From positions 1,426,001 through 1,490,000 of the forward strand of contig CAXKWD010000007.1 in assembly GCA_964059195.1 (NCBI GenBank): a DNA stretch of 64,000 bases, given 5' to 3'. Below the pieces are notes generated by a model. The model ran no database searches, was not told the DNA's origin, and saw only the letters and a list, made by a program, of their open reading frames with translations. This DNA comes from Ectobius pallidus. Its lineage: Eukaryota > Arthropoda > Insecta > Blattodea > Ectobiidae. A program made the position numbers and the translations under genes. Of this stretch, positions 1 to 11,010 are shown piece after piece (the first letter of the stretch is position 1; each line of letters starts with the position of its first letter).

Positions 1-650
1 AGGTCAGCGTATAAGATGTTTGAAGGGATTCAGGCTATAGGAAATTGCGAAGCAATTGTGCAGGTTATGTAGAATACAGAGTGATTTAAATTTCAATTAA
101 CATATGGCAATAGAAATTGCATTTTTCTCAGATTCTGTTTTCTCCGAGAGAATGAAGTAACATGAAAAGCAAAGTTTGTTCGAAATAAATTTAGCATCTG
201 CCATATTTAAAATAGACAGTTATATAGAAGTTATAATATCTAGATCCGAATTGGTACTAGATTGTTATGGAACTGTGACCTTTTGCATCTAAGGTTATAT
301 TATAAGAAGATTAACGAACTTCAGAATTAAAATAGTGATTCAAAATTATATTGTAAGAAAACTATAGAATTTCTGGATAAATATAGTATTCAAGCTTGCT
401 TCATGAATATAGAGTGATTCTTATTTCAAATATATAAAACTTCGACTATTACTTTCCATTTAAGGATTTTCCTAGGGCTTATACCCAAACAAATAGTCTA
501 GAATTTCTTGGCCCTGAATATTAATTGAAAGCCGTTACATAATCACTGTTCACATATATGGATTTTAAATATATTTATTACTATTTATTACACTCTACAT
601 AGATTTTACTCAATTTCAAGAGTTATACAAACCATTACGGAGTATAGAGA
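1..650. other. AT-rich spacer, no gene seen
   Basis: No open frame with protein-like composition, no inverted termini and no tRNA-like boxes were seen. It may be old repeat or intergenic sequence. Confidence 0.5.
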
Positions 651-689
651 AAGTATTGTGATCGTGACAAAAAATCGAAGTCTAGATAA

Positions 690-965
690 CACCGGGAGAG
701 CACTTTTCATGAAGCCTAGAAACAGAAAAAAGGATTTTTGGAATGACGTCTGTCCGTCTGTCTGTGGACAAGCACAGCGGGTAATCGGCTCGTTGTATTT
801 ACTTCATTTTTTTGAAATAAGGACTTTTTCGAAATTTTGTCGAACCGCCCAGAAATTTAGCTTTACAACTGAAACATTAAGGGGACTTTTCATGAAAACT
901 TTTTTTAAAATTTTTGATTTTTAAAAAAATGGCTCTAACGATTTTAATAAAAATTTAAAATTTGA
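690..965 (+). repeat. Fragment related to the R3 long-inverted-repeat family
   Basis: The phrase AAGGGGACTTTTCATGAAAA, followed by a block containing GGCTCTAACGATTTT, recurs at 38860-38960 and 39155-39240 inside a better R3 copy. The 88-codon frame here reads through this repeat and is probably not a gene. A small run of TCTG units lies near 750. Confidence 0.5.
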
Positions 966-981
966 AACTCTTATTTATGAC

Positions 982-1634
982 TAGGGTTCGGATGTTTATG
1001 ACTTGTCATATTTTTATCCTGACCTCCATTCTCGCCGCAAACACAAATTAAACACAAATTGCACTGTTGTTATCCTTTTGGGACCGTTTTTATTTTGCAT
1101 ATAAAGTCATATTTTTATGGTATTGGTTATATTTTGGTCATATTTTGGTCATATTTGTAATTTAGTGTCATATTTCTATTATAAATTTGGTAAAGGACCA
1201 CATTTATAAAGTACATGTACTAAACAGTCGAATTAAAGTTGAAAGTTATTTCATTAATTTAATGTTTTGCCAAATTATTAGGTATTTAAATTTAAAATTA
1301 ATATAATTGCTCATATTTTATTGGGACACGTAAGATCTACAAAATATTTGAAGCTAAGAAGCGAGCAAACAGGAGAAAATTATTTAAAACTAGAAGTTAA
1401 TTACAAGTAAAACTGTAAATCAGCTATAAAATTGTTAAAAAGTGATTATTTGATTGAATTCATGCGATGTAATAATTTAGTGTCATTAAACGTTTTAAAT
1501 TGAACATATATTTTTAGAAAATTCGTCCATTTATGAGGTCATATTTAGGATTTTTGGGTCATACTTAGTCATTTTTAAGGTCATATTTGCAGTCATATTT
1601 TCCACTTTTTTAGGTCATAAACATCCGAACCCTA
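982..1634. mobile_element. Non-autonomous hAT element, GGTCATATTT subterminal motif
   Basis: Perfect 21-bp terminal inverted repeats lie at 982-1002 and 1614-1634, beginning TAGGGTTCGGATGTTTATGA. They are flanked by the identical 8-bp duplication TTTATGAC (974-981 and 1635-1642), which fits the hAT preference nTnnnnAn. Just inside both ends GGTCATATTT and close variants occur about ten times. The inner half of the TIR carries the same motif in inverse (TATGAC). No transposase frame remains. The element is 653 bp and belongs to the same end-code group as those at 28946, 30960 and 60690. Confidence 0.9.
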
Positions 1635-2010
1635 TTTATGACTAATAAAATGGCTATATCTGTATTTCTGCAAAAATGACTTAAGGGGTACTTTACTGGT
1701 ATCCATTTTCAATTTTTCTAGATTATATCCATTACAGTAGGCGATACACGAAAACCTACCACAGTAAAGTTGTAGAGAAAATTACAATGAACATTTTTTG
1801 TTTAAAACATTTCTTTATACATATAATAGATATCAAGATAAAAACGAAATAAGTACAGCTTAAATGCGAATTTCAGAACATACATATCAATTAAAATATG
1901 AATGGCATTTTGTTGCCACTAGTAACAAGAAAACTATAGGCCTAATGTACTTATTGTTGTGAAATGCAATCAGCTTAGCTCAGTCGCAATGAACACACAC
2001 TAAAACCAAT

Positions 2011-2205
2011 TACAGCGAGGTGGCAGGCCTATGGGCTAACAGGGAAGAGGTCCTGAGTTCAAATCAAACCTCGTGGCCGCCCAAATTGACATGGGTTTTT
2101 CATGGTTTCCTCGTTCGCAAAAGCAAACGCCGGGTTTGCAGGACTTGCTTATTTTCCATAACTCATCGCCGCTATGTCACTGGATATTATAATCGTTTAA
2201 ACTGA
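2011..2205 (+). repeat. tRNA-derived SINE, family 1
   Basis: A tRNA-like head with a B-box-like GAGTTCAAATC near 2055 is followed by a body with CCTCGTGGCCGCCCAAATTG and a GGTTTCCTCGTTCGCAAA block. Parts of this body recur at 42280-42345 and 56690-56790. The open frame across it is incidental. Confidence 0.6.
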
Positions 2206-2360
2206 ATGCCACATACGAAGATATTACTAAACAATAGAAACAGATGACGCGAATGAGGTGTTACAATAGACTAATGGTTCACGCAAACATACTAAACACA
2301 TTACATGCAATATAACCTAATTAAAGCGTGCAATATAACCTAAGTAGTAGTAGCAGTAGG

Positions 2361-2686
2361 ACCGCGGGCGTGGTCTTGTGGTTAGCATCAGATCCGTCAG
2401 CCCAGGTTCGATCCCCGGTACATCCTTTGATTTTTCTGAGGTAGGGAGGTCTGGTAGGGGTGCACTCAGCCTCGTGATTCAAATTGAGGAGCTACTTGAT
2501 ATAGAAGTGGCGGCACCGGTCATGGAAACCACCATTAACGGCCATGGGTGTCGGCAAGCTGACCACATGCCCCCCAATCCTGCCATCTGCCTGTGGTAGA
2601 TGACGCAGCGGTCGGTTGGTAGGCCAAATCCCTCCAGGGATGTAGTGCCACGGAGTTTAGTTTTAGTTTTAGTAGTAGTAATAGTA
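2361..2686 (+). repeat. tRNA-derived SINE, family 2
   Basis: A polymerase III A-box-like GTGGTCTTGTGGTTAGC and a clear B box GGTTCGATCCC lie about 35 bp apart at the head. The body ends in TAGTTTTAGTTTTAGTAGTAG. AGTAGTAG-type sequence lies on both sides, either a target duplication or a simple tail. The overlapping frames on both strands look incidental. Confidence 0.7.
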
Positions 2687-3167
2687 GGGAAATTCAAATA
2701 TAAGTCGCCCCTTAAGCTCCGTCCATTCGATATTCACATTAGCATGGACTGTGTGATATATTTTGTTTCTGAGCGAAGCAGAGTGACCAACTGTCCTTGT
2801 ATACTGTCGCAAGTGCCTTGTATTCACCTCTCACATAGCTAAATAATGCATAACATTAACCACATAGTTAAGTGCGCGAAGCGGAGGCGGCAGCCGTAGC
2901 GAAGCGCCCTTGCATTTTGGAATAATGTATGATACACTGTTTATAGGTTTTGAAAATGTGGCATATTATCTATCCCGCAAGGTTTGTCAGCCGATCACCT
3001 CTCGTCTAGCGGTGTGACGTCATACCTCCAACGTCCAATCATGAGTTTCTTCATAATACGAGGACAGAAGAATTCGTTAGATCGTGGTAGAAAAGAAACT
3101 GCATCGGTGAGGGTGGGTTGGGTGGGACAGATTCATCCCAAGGTGCGACTTATATTTGAATTTTCCC
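2687..3167. mobile_element. MITE with about 27-bp inverted ends
   Basis: The left end GGGAAATTCAAATATAAGTC is matched in inverse at 3141-3167, where the right end reads GACTTATATTTGAATTTTCC with few mismatches. It sits in the AGT-rich tail of the preceding SINE, so the exact duplication cannot be fixed. The size (481 bp), lack of coding capacity and sharp ends support a non-autonomous DNA transposon. The superfamily is not certain; TA-targeting Tc1/mariner/pogo is a guess. Confidence 0.6.
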
Positions 3168-3716
3168 GTAGTAGTAGTACTAATAATATGCCATTATTAC
3201 TATTGTTGTTGTTATTATTATTATTATTTCACAGTAAAAGCATTGAACATAAAGATCGACCCTGAAGTTTTCCGTCCTAGATACTTGTAAGTTTTATGAA
3301 AATGTATTAAGTAAAATTTAATTGTCTCTTTAATTTACTTTTTTCTGTACTAGCCTTTAACACGTATATGCGAGAAAGTTTGTTGGCTGTGATTTAAACT
3401 GAATAAACTTTTTATTAAACTTTGAAATAAGAACTTTTCCTGATAATATTAGTTATCCAGTCTCTTTCCTAGATGATTCAAAGTCAGTTTTCAGATCTTG
3501 TATATTGGGATAATGGGACCCAGAGTCAAGAGTTCAGAAGGGTGTTAACTGATTTAGTCAAAAATGGTCGGAACCAGTCTACATTCCTAAACCGTACTAC
3601 GCTAGCTGTTTTTGGACATTTTAATAGTCTTGTATAATAAAGTGTTGTGTTGCTTTATATTTTTATTGCTGTTTCTGTTTCTAATGCTTGTCCATTATAC
3701 CTTTATAAGGACATAA

Positions 3717-3860
3717 AATCAGGTGGACTGATAAAACAAAGTGCCAGTGCCAGAAACTAATGTGTTTTAGACCACGGTGTCTTGAGAAACTCTGACAAGC
3801 ATAATATGTGAGATAACTAGAATATTAACGGAACAAATTTACAACAAATTCTTCAATAAT
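3717..3860 (-). repeat. 3'-end fragment of a hairpin-ended repeat
   Basis: AAATCAGGTGGACTGATAAA followed by AAAGTGCCAG is the inverse of the R1 3' end (CTGGCACTTT then a short hairpin). The next 110 bp match 25775-25860 (both contain TTTTAGACCAC and ATTAACxGAACAA). This suggests a second non-autonomous family sharing the R1 terminus. Confidence 0.45.
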
Positions 3861-3976
3861 AGGCCATTCTTTGCCAAAACATCTGTAGCCGTTCAAAAAG
3901 TAGTCAAATCCGTTAAAAAGTTGTTTGGATAAAAAATAAAATATTGAACTTTTTGGAAATTTCCCATCCATTAGGC

Positions 3977-4886
3977 CAGGCCTTTCCAACTCGAGCACTC
4001 TGCGCTGGTGCGCACCATCGTAGCACCCAACGGCAGCCCGGTGCTCTCCTTCCCCATGTAGCAGCCGAGGCTACTGCATGTCTGTGCGTGGTGTAACGTC
4101 TTATTTAAATGATTTAAATATCTAGTTGCAAGTGAGAAATAGTTAATTAGCACCATGTGTGGCAGAATTAAGGCTTTCAAAATGCAGAATTTATTATTTA
4201 AAAATCAACTTAAAGCCGGAAATTTTGACAATTTTCCTTCATTAAAATCATTAAATTTGTCTATTTAAGAAAACTTCGGAGAGTATCAGACGTCGTTACA
4301 GAAATTGCACGATGAATGCAATGCCCATTCAAAGAAAATAATGATATGGCACCTCAACTTGAATACTTATGACGACATATTTTGTCCTGAAAATCACCAT
4401 TATGTTCCAAACAGAGGTGATAAAAGTACAGGTACTACCACTACACCGGTGATTGGCTTTCATTTTACAAAGGTATTCATCCACAGAAATTTCCCAAACT
4501 TCACGCACTTGCTTAAAATTTACGACAGTGTTCGAGACAACTTATGCGAACAGATGTTTTCAATTATGAATTTAAATAAAAGTAAAACCAGGACTTCTCT
4601 GTCTGATGTTGCTTTAGAGGCTGTACTTTCAATTTCCATTGCCAAATCGATTGTACGCAATATTGGCAAATTAGTTGCGGCAAAACGATATTAACAATCT
4701 ACTTAAATTCTAAATGTTCACAAACACAATATAAGTAGAGAATAAACGGTATGTTTATGTGTTCACAAAATTGTTATTAATAACATTGTTTTCGTAAGCT
4801 GAACGCTGGCTAGACCTGTGGAGCTGCCTCGGGTGCTACAGCGGTGCTGGCCTGCGCCGTGGAAGCACCTGAGTTGGAAAGGCCTG
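3977..4886 (+). mobile_element. Buster-type hAT element, internally deleted
   Basis: Perfect 16-bp ends CAGGCCTTTCCAACTC / GAGTTGGAAAGGCCTG are flanked by identical 8-bp duplications CATTAGGC (3969-3976, 4887-4894). The duplication fits the nnnTAnnn pattern of Buster hATs. Similarity between the ends continues imperfectly for about 65 bp (GTAGCACCC is shared). The 910-bp element still carries the C-terminal part of a transposase. Confidence 0.92.
4155..4694 (+). pseudogene. hAT (Buster/GTF2IRD2-like) transposase C-terminal remnant
   Basis: The frame from ATG 4155 reads MCGRIKAFKMQNLLFKNQLK, then KAGNFDNFPSLK, then a stop at 4266-4268, then stays open to 4694. The C-terminal part contains CEQMFSIMNLNKSKTRTSLS followed by a helix LEAVLSISIAK. 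This is the hAT dimerisation region as found in GTF2IRD2/ZBED5/FAM200-type proteins. About two thirds of a normal transposase is absent upstream. The protein would pair transposase subunits at the element ends; here it is broken and lies in a short derivative, so it is a relic. Confidence 0.8.
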
Positions 4887-5924
4887 CATTAGGCTATAAT
4901 CTGAAGGTGTGCCAAATTTCAAGTTTCTAGCACATGGGAAGTGGGCAAATAACGATTTAATGAGTGGATGATCTAGACCAGTGGGCCAACTGTTTTCGGG
5001 TGAAGGGCGAAGGGCCGATCAGGAATAATAAAAAAAACAAATCATTAAAATGATAGGAAATGGGAAGAAATGTACTACATCAAACTAGATTGTGTTAGAG
5101 ATCTATTTTACAATCACATACACATCTATCTGGTTAACTATCTGGAAGTTGCAGTTCATCAAAATGAGAAAATGTTCTGAATCTGTGTCGAGTATTCAAC
5201 AAATGCCTTGCTTATGATAACGAGATGATATTAATATCAGTGTTACATGGCAATGAAAATACCGGTAGAATGCCTGTGATTACAAAGAAATGCAAAAGGG
5301 TAAGAGTTCGAGGCCCGGTTAATTAACGAACGCGGGCCGACAGTTGGACCACATTGGTCTAGTCTGTTGACCACGGCTATCCATCCAGTTTCTTTTATAC
5401 GGCAGTAGACGCTACCTATACTGTATAAGTGTGTCAAACATTACATAATGTGAGGAAAATGTACAAAATCTAACTCTACCTAAGATAAAACATCGGAACA
5501 AACTTGTAGATGTCTCAAAATCCGTTCTTGCTGGTGCAATCGGTTTTTTATACAGCTTACGTTTATAGTTTTAAGTTGGTTTTGAAATGCGCCCGTTGGA
5601 TACAGGCCCAAGTTATTAGTTTGTGAAATTTCCAGTTTCTGGCTCATCTGGAAGTGGAAAAGCAATATGTTAGTGCCACACGGCTTTGTAGTCGAATTAT
5701 AGCTAACCATTTCTGTCGTGTAACTGTAACTCGTAGTTATAAGAAGCTAAAGGAAATCACAAAACATCTGGCAACAGTGAAAGATGAGGGAAAGTTGCAG
5801 AGAGTTTTATATTTATGTCTTTGGAATTTGATGTCCACATAGTCTAAGATCGAGCATTTGATTTTAAGTCTTTAACCAAAAATGTGTTGGATAAAAAACT
5901 CTTTCATGTTGGCCATTTTTTCAT

Positions 5925-6735
5925 TTTGGATTTTAAGATTTTTCAATTTTGGATTTTCTTTTTTAATTTTTGATTTTTTAAATTGTGGACTTTTGAATTT
6001 TTTATTTTTTAGATTCTTTAATTTTGGATTATCGAATTTTTAATTTTGGATTTTAAGATTTTACAATTTTGGATTTTCTTATTTGATTTTTTAAATTTTT
6101 TATTCTTGGATTTTTAAATTTTGGATCTCTGAATTTTTAATTTTGGTATTTTGGATTTTTAAATGTTGATTCTTTGAATTTTTTGTTTTTTAATTTTGTA
6201 TTTTTTATATATTACTTTAGGTTTTTTAGATTTTTTAATTTAGGATTCTGGATATTTTAATTTTTTATTTTTAAATTTTGAATTTTTTAATTTGGCATTT
6301 TTTATTATTTAATTTTAATTTTTAAAATTTTGGATATTTGACTTTTTTAATTATAGATTTTTAATTTTTTAATTTTGGATCTTTATATTTTTTAATTTTG
6401 GAATTCAGGTTTTTAAAAATTATGATTGTTTGAATTTTTTATTTTTTGGATTCATAATTTTGTATTTTCAATTTTTTAATATTGTATTTTTAGATTTTTC
6501 AATTTTGGATTTTTAATTTTTAATGTTTTTAATTTTAAATTTTGGATTTTAATTTTTAATTTTTTTAAATTTTGGATATTTATTTTTTTTTTTTTATTTT
6601 TTTATTTTTGGATATTTGGATTTTTTAATATTTTATTTTTTAATTTTTAAATTTTGGATTTTTGGAGTTTTTAATTGTGGATTTTTAAATTTTGGATCTT
6701 TGATTTTTTTATTGTTTGGATTTTTTAAGCGCGTT
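5925..6735 (+). repeat. AT-rich degenerate minisatellite (TTTTGGATTTTTAAA type)
   Basis: About 800 bp of short, imperfect units built from TTTTGGATTTTT and TAAATTTTGGAT. The same array occurs in inverse at 14205-14620. Both arrays sit beside the same unique flank (see 7060-7222), so the minisatellite is an internal part of a dispersed element. Confidence 0.85.
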
Positions 6736-6839
6736 AATGAACCTGCGTCCTGCGGGTTCCATAAAATAGATATTATACCTTTAGCTTCCTTAGGAATTGT
6801 CTATTGCCATTGAGCAAGTAAGTATTATTATTGTTATTG

Positions 6840-6880
<41 letters not shown>

Positions 6881-6889
6881 GTTATTATA

Positions 6890-6954
<65 letters not shown>

Positions 6955-6955
6955 T
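6729..6955 (+). mobile_element. LINE 3'-end fragment with ATT tail
   Basis: AATGAACCTGCGTCCTGCGG and the following GTTCC...GAATTGTCTATTGCCATTGAG match the 3' end of the RTE-like LINE at 8255-8340. A stop-free ATT/GTT run of about 115 bp follows. The piece separates the minisatellite from a flank that directly borders it in the copy at 14066-14650, so it is a later insertion. Confidence 0.7.
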
Positions 6956-7059
6956 CCCATTTGCAGGTCCTCGTACTAGGTCTGAAGAATTTCCTTTCCA
7001 CCACCTTCTATCATTAGTTTCCCCTTTGAGTATTTTATTTTGTCCTTTAAATCGTAATG

Positions 7060-7222
7060 ATTAATCCTAATCATTGAGTTGTTTGTTTTCTGTGCAGTCC
7101 GTTCCGTCACACCTTACTAATTTCGTGACGAAGTTGAATGTGACACTAATTTCTTGATGGTTTTTGAGCGTGTCACAAGGTCTAGATTTACCCCTATCGC
7201 TTCTAAAGAAGTTTCACTTCGG
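7060..7222 (+). repeat. Dispersed repeat ending AAGAAGTTTCACTTC
   Basis: AATCATTGAGTTG, GTGCAGTCCGTTCCGTCACA and the terminal palindrome GAAGTTTCACTTC recur in inverse at 14066-14190 and, diverged, at 23290-23403. In the first two copies it flanks the same minisatellite. A short TA run (7226-7245) follows. Confidence 0.7.
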
Positions 7223-7257
7223 AAAAAAAATATATATATATATATGTTTCATTTAGG

Positions 7258-8357
7258 CGAGGCAAATTGTACAATACCCTCATTGAGTTTGGGAAACCAA
7301 AGATGTTAGTTAGGCTGATCAAAATGTGTCTAAATGAAACCTATAGCGGAGCCAGAGTAGGGAAATTTATATCAGATAGGTTCGCCATTAGAAGTGGCAT
7401 GATGCAAGGAGATACACTACCGCCTTCACTTTTAGTAAAAAAAGTAAACAAAGTAGGCCTAGAATTAAATGACAGTCACCCGAGTTTAGCTTACGCAGAT
7501 GACGTTTGACTGCTGGGAGATGGCATAAACACAATCGAGAGAAATGCAGAAAGTCTTTTCGATGCCTGCAGGAATGTTGGATTGGAAATTAATACAGAAA
7601 AAACTAAGTATATGGTCATGAAACGTTAAGTATAATGCGCTACAAAAATATATTAGAATAGCAGATAAATCGTTCGAACAAGTCGAGAAATTCGAATATC
7701 TGGGAGCAATACAGTAATTACAGGTGCATATAATGTTAAGGTAGAAGTTAAGTGTAGACTCAAATCAGGAAATGCTTATTTTTATTCAGTTCAGAAACTC
7801 TTATCTTCTCGTCTTCTGTCCAGAAATCTAAAAATAAAAATTTATAAGACTATTATCCTGCAGGTTGTATTATATGGATGTGAGACATGGTCGCTTACTC
7901 TTCGGAAAGAACATAATAGGAGAGGTAGGCCTACTTAAGAAAATAGTTGGACCTAAGAAAGGGGATTGGAGAAAACTGCATAACGACGAGCTTCGTGACC
8001 TGTACTCTTCACCGGATATAGTAAGGGTAATTAAACCATGGAGGATGAAATGGGCTAGACATGTTGCACGCATGGGGGAGGAAAGACATATCTATAAATA
8101 TTGATTGGAAGACCCGAAGGCAAAAGACCACTTGGAAGACCTAGACGTAGGTGAGAGGACAATATTAGGATAGATTGAGGGAAGTAATTTTGCGAGGGAT
8201 GGTTGGATGGAGTTAGCACAGAATAAGGTGAATGGCGGGATCAGGTATGCGCGGCAATGAACCTCCGGGTTCCCTCAAATAGGTAGTGTTCCTTTGGCTT
8301 GCTTAAGAATTGTCTATTTCCATTGAGTAAGTAGGCCTAAGTAAGTAAGTAAGTTAG
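7258..8357 (+). pseudogene. RTE-like LINE ORF2, 5'-truncated and frameshifted
   Basis: Reverse transcriptase pieces follow each other in several frames. YNTLIEFGKPKMLVRLIKMC starts the fragment, then GMMQGDTLPP and the catalytic box AYADDV (about 7490-7505), directly followed by a stop. Further pieces are GLEINTEKTKYMVM, KFEYLGA, TIILQVVLYGCETWSLTL and the tail WRMKWARHVARMGEE. The 3' end, with AATGAACCTCCGGGTTCCC and an AAGT-unit tail at 8336-8357, is shared with 6729 and 41850. No endonuclease domain is present. Such proteins copy LINE RNA at a nicked target; this copy cannot. The clade is assigned by recall of insect sequences. Confidence 0.8.
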
Positions 8358-9334
8358 TACCAAAATAAGAGTGTTTTATATTGTAAATTTAATTGTAACA
8401 CTCTGTCATCATTGTCTAAAATCAACTCATTACTTCTAAAATTCTAATTCTAAAATAAATAATAATGGATAATTTAATGGGTTATTTTTTTACTATTTTA
8501 GAGCACAAATGCATTGTTAATATGAGTTTTTCACTATTTAAATGCCCTCCCGGTCTGACTAATCAAAATAAGAGTCACTTTGAGATGTTTCCCTACGTGT
8601 GACGGCCGGTGTTCAGTTTAGTTTTGAACTACTTGACCTAGAAACGACATTTTGCACTCTTAATTAAAAAGTAAACTTAAACTAAAGTTTCACATGTTAA
8701 TCTATTTTTGAGATATAATTTAATTTGATTTTTGAAATCGAAATTGATATAGGCCTATATCCTCTCGGAAAGATATTAATTAAATCATGAATCTAAATAT
8801 TTTGTGAGATTCTTTAAGGTTCCTTGACATTATTACTGAGGCAGTTTTATATTATTTATACTTATTCGTTTATATTTTTTATTAAGTGCCAGAATGGTAC
8901 TTTATGAGATTGTGTGGGGGATGAAAAATGTCTGACCGTCTTTCTGTCTGTCTGTCCGTGTGTCTGTACGCGCCATAACTCAAATAAGCTTTATCGGATT
9001 TTTATGAAACTTGATATACGCATTTATAACGTTCATGGAAAGAACCCTGTTGATATTGGACCTAATCGGTTGACCGGTATCTGAGTAGGCTAATACCCAA
9101 TTTAGTGCCTATTTTAATGGAAATATATAAAAAAAGGTGCGATAACTCAAATACGCTTTATCAGAGTTAGATGAACCTTGGTATATGCATTTATGACGTA
9201 CGTGGAAAGAAGACTACTGAATTTGGACCAAATCGGTTGACCGGTACCGAAATCACGAGTAATTAACAGTCACAATATCTTCGTTCTCCGACAATTCGAA
9301 GCATTTTGATTGCCTCGAGGCCAACCTATCAGCG

Positions 9335-9716
9335 AAACTTTCACGAATAGTACAAAATTATGAAAACAGTTTCTTTACTATATACAGCCTAAGTGAAACG
9401 AACACAATGAACAAATATTCTAGTTTTATTTTTACTTACAATTTTCGTAGCTCTGAACCACAAACATTTTTAATAAACTGCCAGTGTAAATTTCTTAAAA
9501 ATCCTGGAGTCAATTAATAATGGCGGGCGAAGCCGTGGGCACCAGCTGTAAAATATTGATTGTTTAACTCTTGAAATATCGCGGACAATAAAAATCCAAA
9601 CAAGCCATTCCTTCCCTTGAAAAATTATATAATTTCTGAAAATTACTTGAATTTATCATATCAAATTCATATTGTACTTATCTATCAACAAACAGTTGAG
9701 ATACAATGCCGCATTT
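9335..9716. repeat. Repeat block shared with 28503-28875
   Basis: The two blocks are nearly identical, from AAACTTTCACGAA to CAACAAACAGTTGAGA. Both contain a truncated R2 head in inverse (GGCGGGCGAAGCC near 9524). Here the block lies within R1; at 28503 it does not. Confidence 0.7.
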
Positions 9717-9983
9717 GTAATAATTGAGGGCTTTGTATGCAATGCAGTCAGATGTTTGTTTTCTTCTTTGATCTAGTTGAAATTGAGTACTACATGAATA
9801 CTGTTATAAACAGAAGGTACAATACAGTGAAATAATTAGCAGACTTATTTGCCACTTAATTTTGTGAAATGTTGACATAGGCCTATTTTAAGAATTTCAA
9901 GGTGCAATACATTTAAATTTGACAAATAACACTATTCCTTCACATATGCTTATCAAACTTGACCGTCAAACTGACTGAGTTGG

Positions 9984-10070
9984 CCGAATGGTAACATCTT
10001 GGACTCGTATTCTGGAGGTCCCTAGATCAAATCCCGGAGCCGGCCGATTTGACATGGATATTTTAATTTA
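9984..10070 (+). repeat. tRNA-like SINE head inside R1
   Basis: TGAGTTGGCCGAATGGTAAC (A-box-like) and TCAAATCCCGGAGCC (B-box-like) are spaced as in a tRNA. The same insertion at the same place in R1 occurs at 48068-48180, so it was acquired once and multiplied with R1. Confidence 0.65.
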
Positions 10071-10247
10071 ATTTTTTATTTTTATGTGAGTGCGCGATTG
10101 TCAAGATATCAAAAATCTGTAGTTCTGCTGACGCTGGTTGATTTTAATCGGATTAAAAAAATTATTTTCTCCATATCATAATTGCAATGATAATTGATTC
10201 AAGAAAAGCATTCTGGCACTTGGTTATATCAGTTTACCTGATTTTAT

Positions 10248-10560
10248 TTTTAAAATATTTTACCCAGCAAAAAAACTGCCTTGGGATTATTCTAAATATA
10301 TTTTTTTTAATCACGAACTAAAGCCTATACAGAAAATTTGATTAGACTTTTATTGTGAGGTATGTAGTCTCGGTTTTTGTGGGAGCAGATAGCCTTGGAA
10401 TGTGGCAAAATAACTTGGTACCTGATCCAAGCGTCCAATCGGCATAACATTTTTTGCAGGATATCTTTGTTTTTTGACAGTAGAATAAAAACTCGGTGGA
10501 GTGCTGGCGTCGTGCGGCAGATGTCTCTGGGCGCGTGGCGGGGAACATGTGTCAGCTGTT
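10248..10560 (+). other. Upstream region of the predicted exon
   Basis: AT-rich to about 10440, then rising in GC content. Two acceptor-like sites, ATTTTTTGCAG (ending 10459) and TGTTTTTTGACAG (about 10482), would allow the exon to be internal rather than first. The long overlapping frames on both strands (10325-10769) look like by-products of the high GC content. Confidence 0.4.
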
Positions 10561-10595
10561 TCAGTCCGCCCGTGTGTAGCGTGCAGTGAAGATGT
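10561..10595 (+). promoter_or_regulatory. Inr plus DPE core promoter candidate
   Basis: TCAGTC at 10561-10566 matches the insect initiator TCAKTY with A+1 at 10563. AGATGT at 10590-10595 matches the DPE consensus RGWYVT at exactly +28 to +33. No TATA box was seen. The DPE overlaps the start codon, giving a predicted 5' leader of only 29 nt. Short motifs can match by chance; the exact spacing beside a coding-like exon is what raises it. Confidence 0.45.
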
Positions 10596-10706
10596 CGGAG
10601 CGATTCCGAGTGACGAGGAGCGAACCCCCGAACTACGGGACGACGGAGAGCAAGACGGTGGTGGTGACGGCCGACAAGGAGGGCAGACACCCCCACAGCG
10701 CCATCG
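10592..10706 (+). CDS. First coding exon, protein starting MSERFRVTRSEPPNYG
   Basis: ATG at 10592 follows an in-frame stop (TAG 10577-10579). The 38 codons end with GRHPHSAI plus one base (phase 1) at the donor G|GTAAGG (10707). Nearly every third base is G or C, in sharp contrast to the AT-rich surroundings, which is typical of a conserved host exon. The peptide is charged and has no signal or membrane segment, so it would be a cytosolic N-terminus. The start xxRFxVTR resembles N-termini of SLC12 cation-chloride cotransporters (KCC/NKCC), but this is a weak guess from memory. No downstream exon was identified in the window. Alternatives are a GC-rich retrocopy fragment or non-coding CpG DNA. 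Confidence 0.6.
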
Positions 10707-10850
10707 GTAAGGCTTCAGACACGTGCTTAACAAGACATTGCAACTTCCCTCACATGTAAAATCAATCACATTATTTTATTAACACATTACAAATCGACGA
10801 ATTCACAAAATTTTATGGTACAAATGTATATAAATAAAACAACATATTGT

Positions 10851-11010
10851 AAGATTTGAGGCTTTCCTGGCGAATCTTATGTAGAAAATCTTCTCGGGTT
10901 TGCAGCCAGGTGAGAAGTTTGTTGTGGTCCAACGGAGGCAGCGTCAGCCTCGGAAACGTTGGACCACAACAAACTTCTCACCTGGCTGCAAACCCGAGAA
11001 GATTTTCTAC
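10851..11010. mobile_element. Head-to-head retroelement fragment: perfect 54-bp hairpin with 15-bp TSD
   Basis: Arms 10881-10934 and 10957-11010 are perfect inverse copies (54 of 54) around a 22-bp loop that itself pairs (GAGGC...GCCTC). The whole 160-bp piece is bounded by the exact 15-bp duplication AAAACAACATATTGT (10836-10850, 11011-11025). A long TSD and the phrases GGCTTTCCTGGCGAAT and GGAAACGTTGG suggest a truncated, inverted Penelope-like or similar target-primed insertion. The perfect match means it is young. Confidence 0.8.

Larger units (their letters stand above)
8884..10247 (+). mobile_element. R1 repeat, full copy (Helentron-like, non-autonomous)
   Basis: The 5' end AAGTGCCAGAATG (8884-8896) reappears in inverse as CATTCTGGCACTT (10209-10221), followed by the hairpin ATCAGTTTACCTGAT (10228-10242) and a T-rich end. 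Near the 5' end come TCTG-rich DNA and two units of a 145-160 bp repeat (CGATAACTCAAATACGCTTT ... GACCGGTAC). A subterminal inverted repeat, tandem minisatellite and 3' hairpin together resemble Helentron-associated INE/DINE-1 elements. No protein is encoded. A block with an R2 head (9335-9716) and a SINE (9984-10070) lie inside. Confidence 0.65.

Noticed and set aside
2361..2420. Functional tRNA gene
   Set aside because: A and B boxes are present here and at 9984, 14745, 33925 and 48068, but no complete cloverleaf with paired acceptor arms could be drawn; each is joined to a SINE-type body or is repeated.
6797..6979. Poly-isoleucine ORF
   Set aside because: Translation of an ATT microsatellite; the same holds for frames at 37580-37777 and 59663-59848.
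10325..10769. Several overlapping ORFs on both strands around the GC-rich exon
   Set aside because: They lack codon bias and motifs; the GC-rich DNA has few stops. Only the MSERF frame has a start, a donor and coherent codon use.
10935..10970. Hammerhead ribozyme in the hairpin loop
   Set aside because: GGAAACGTT resembles the GAAA side of a hammerhead core, but the CUGAUGA side is not present as written; left as a test only.
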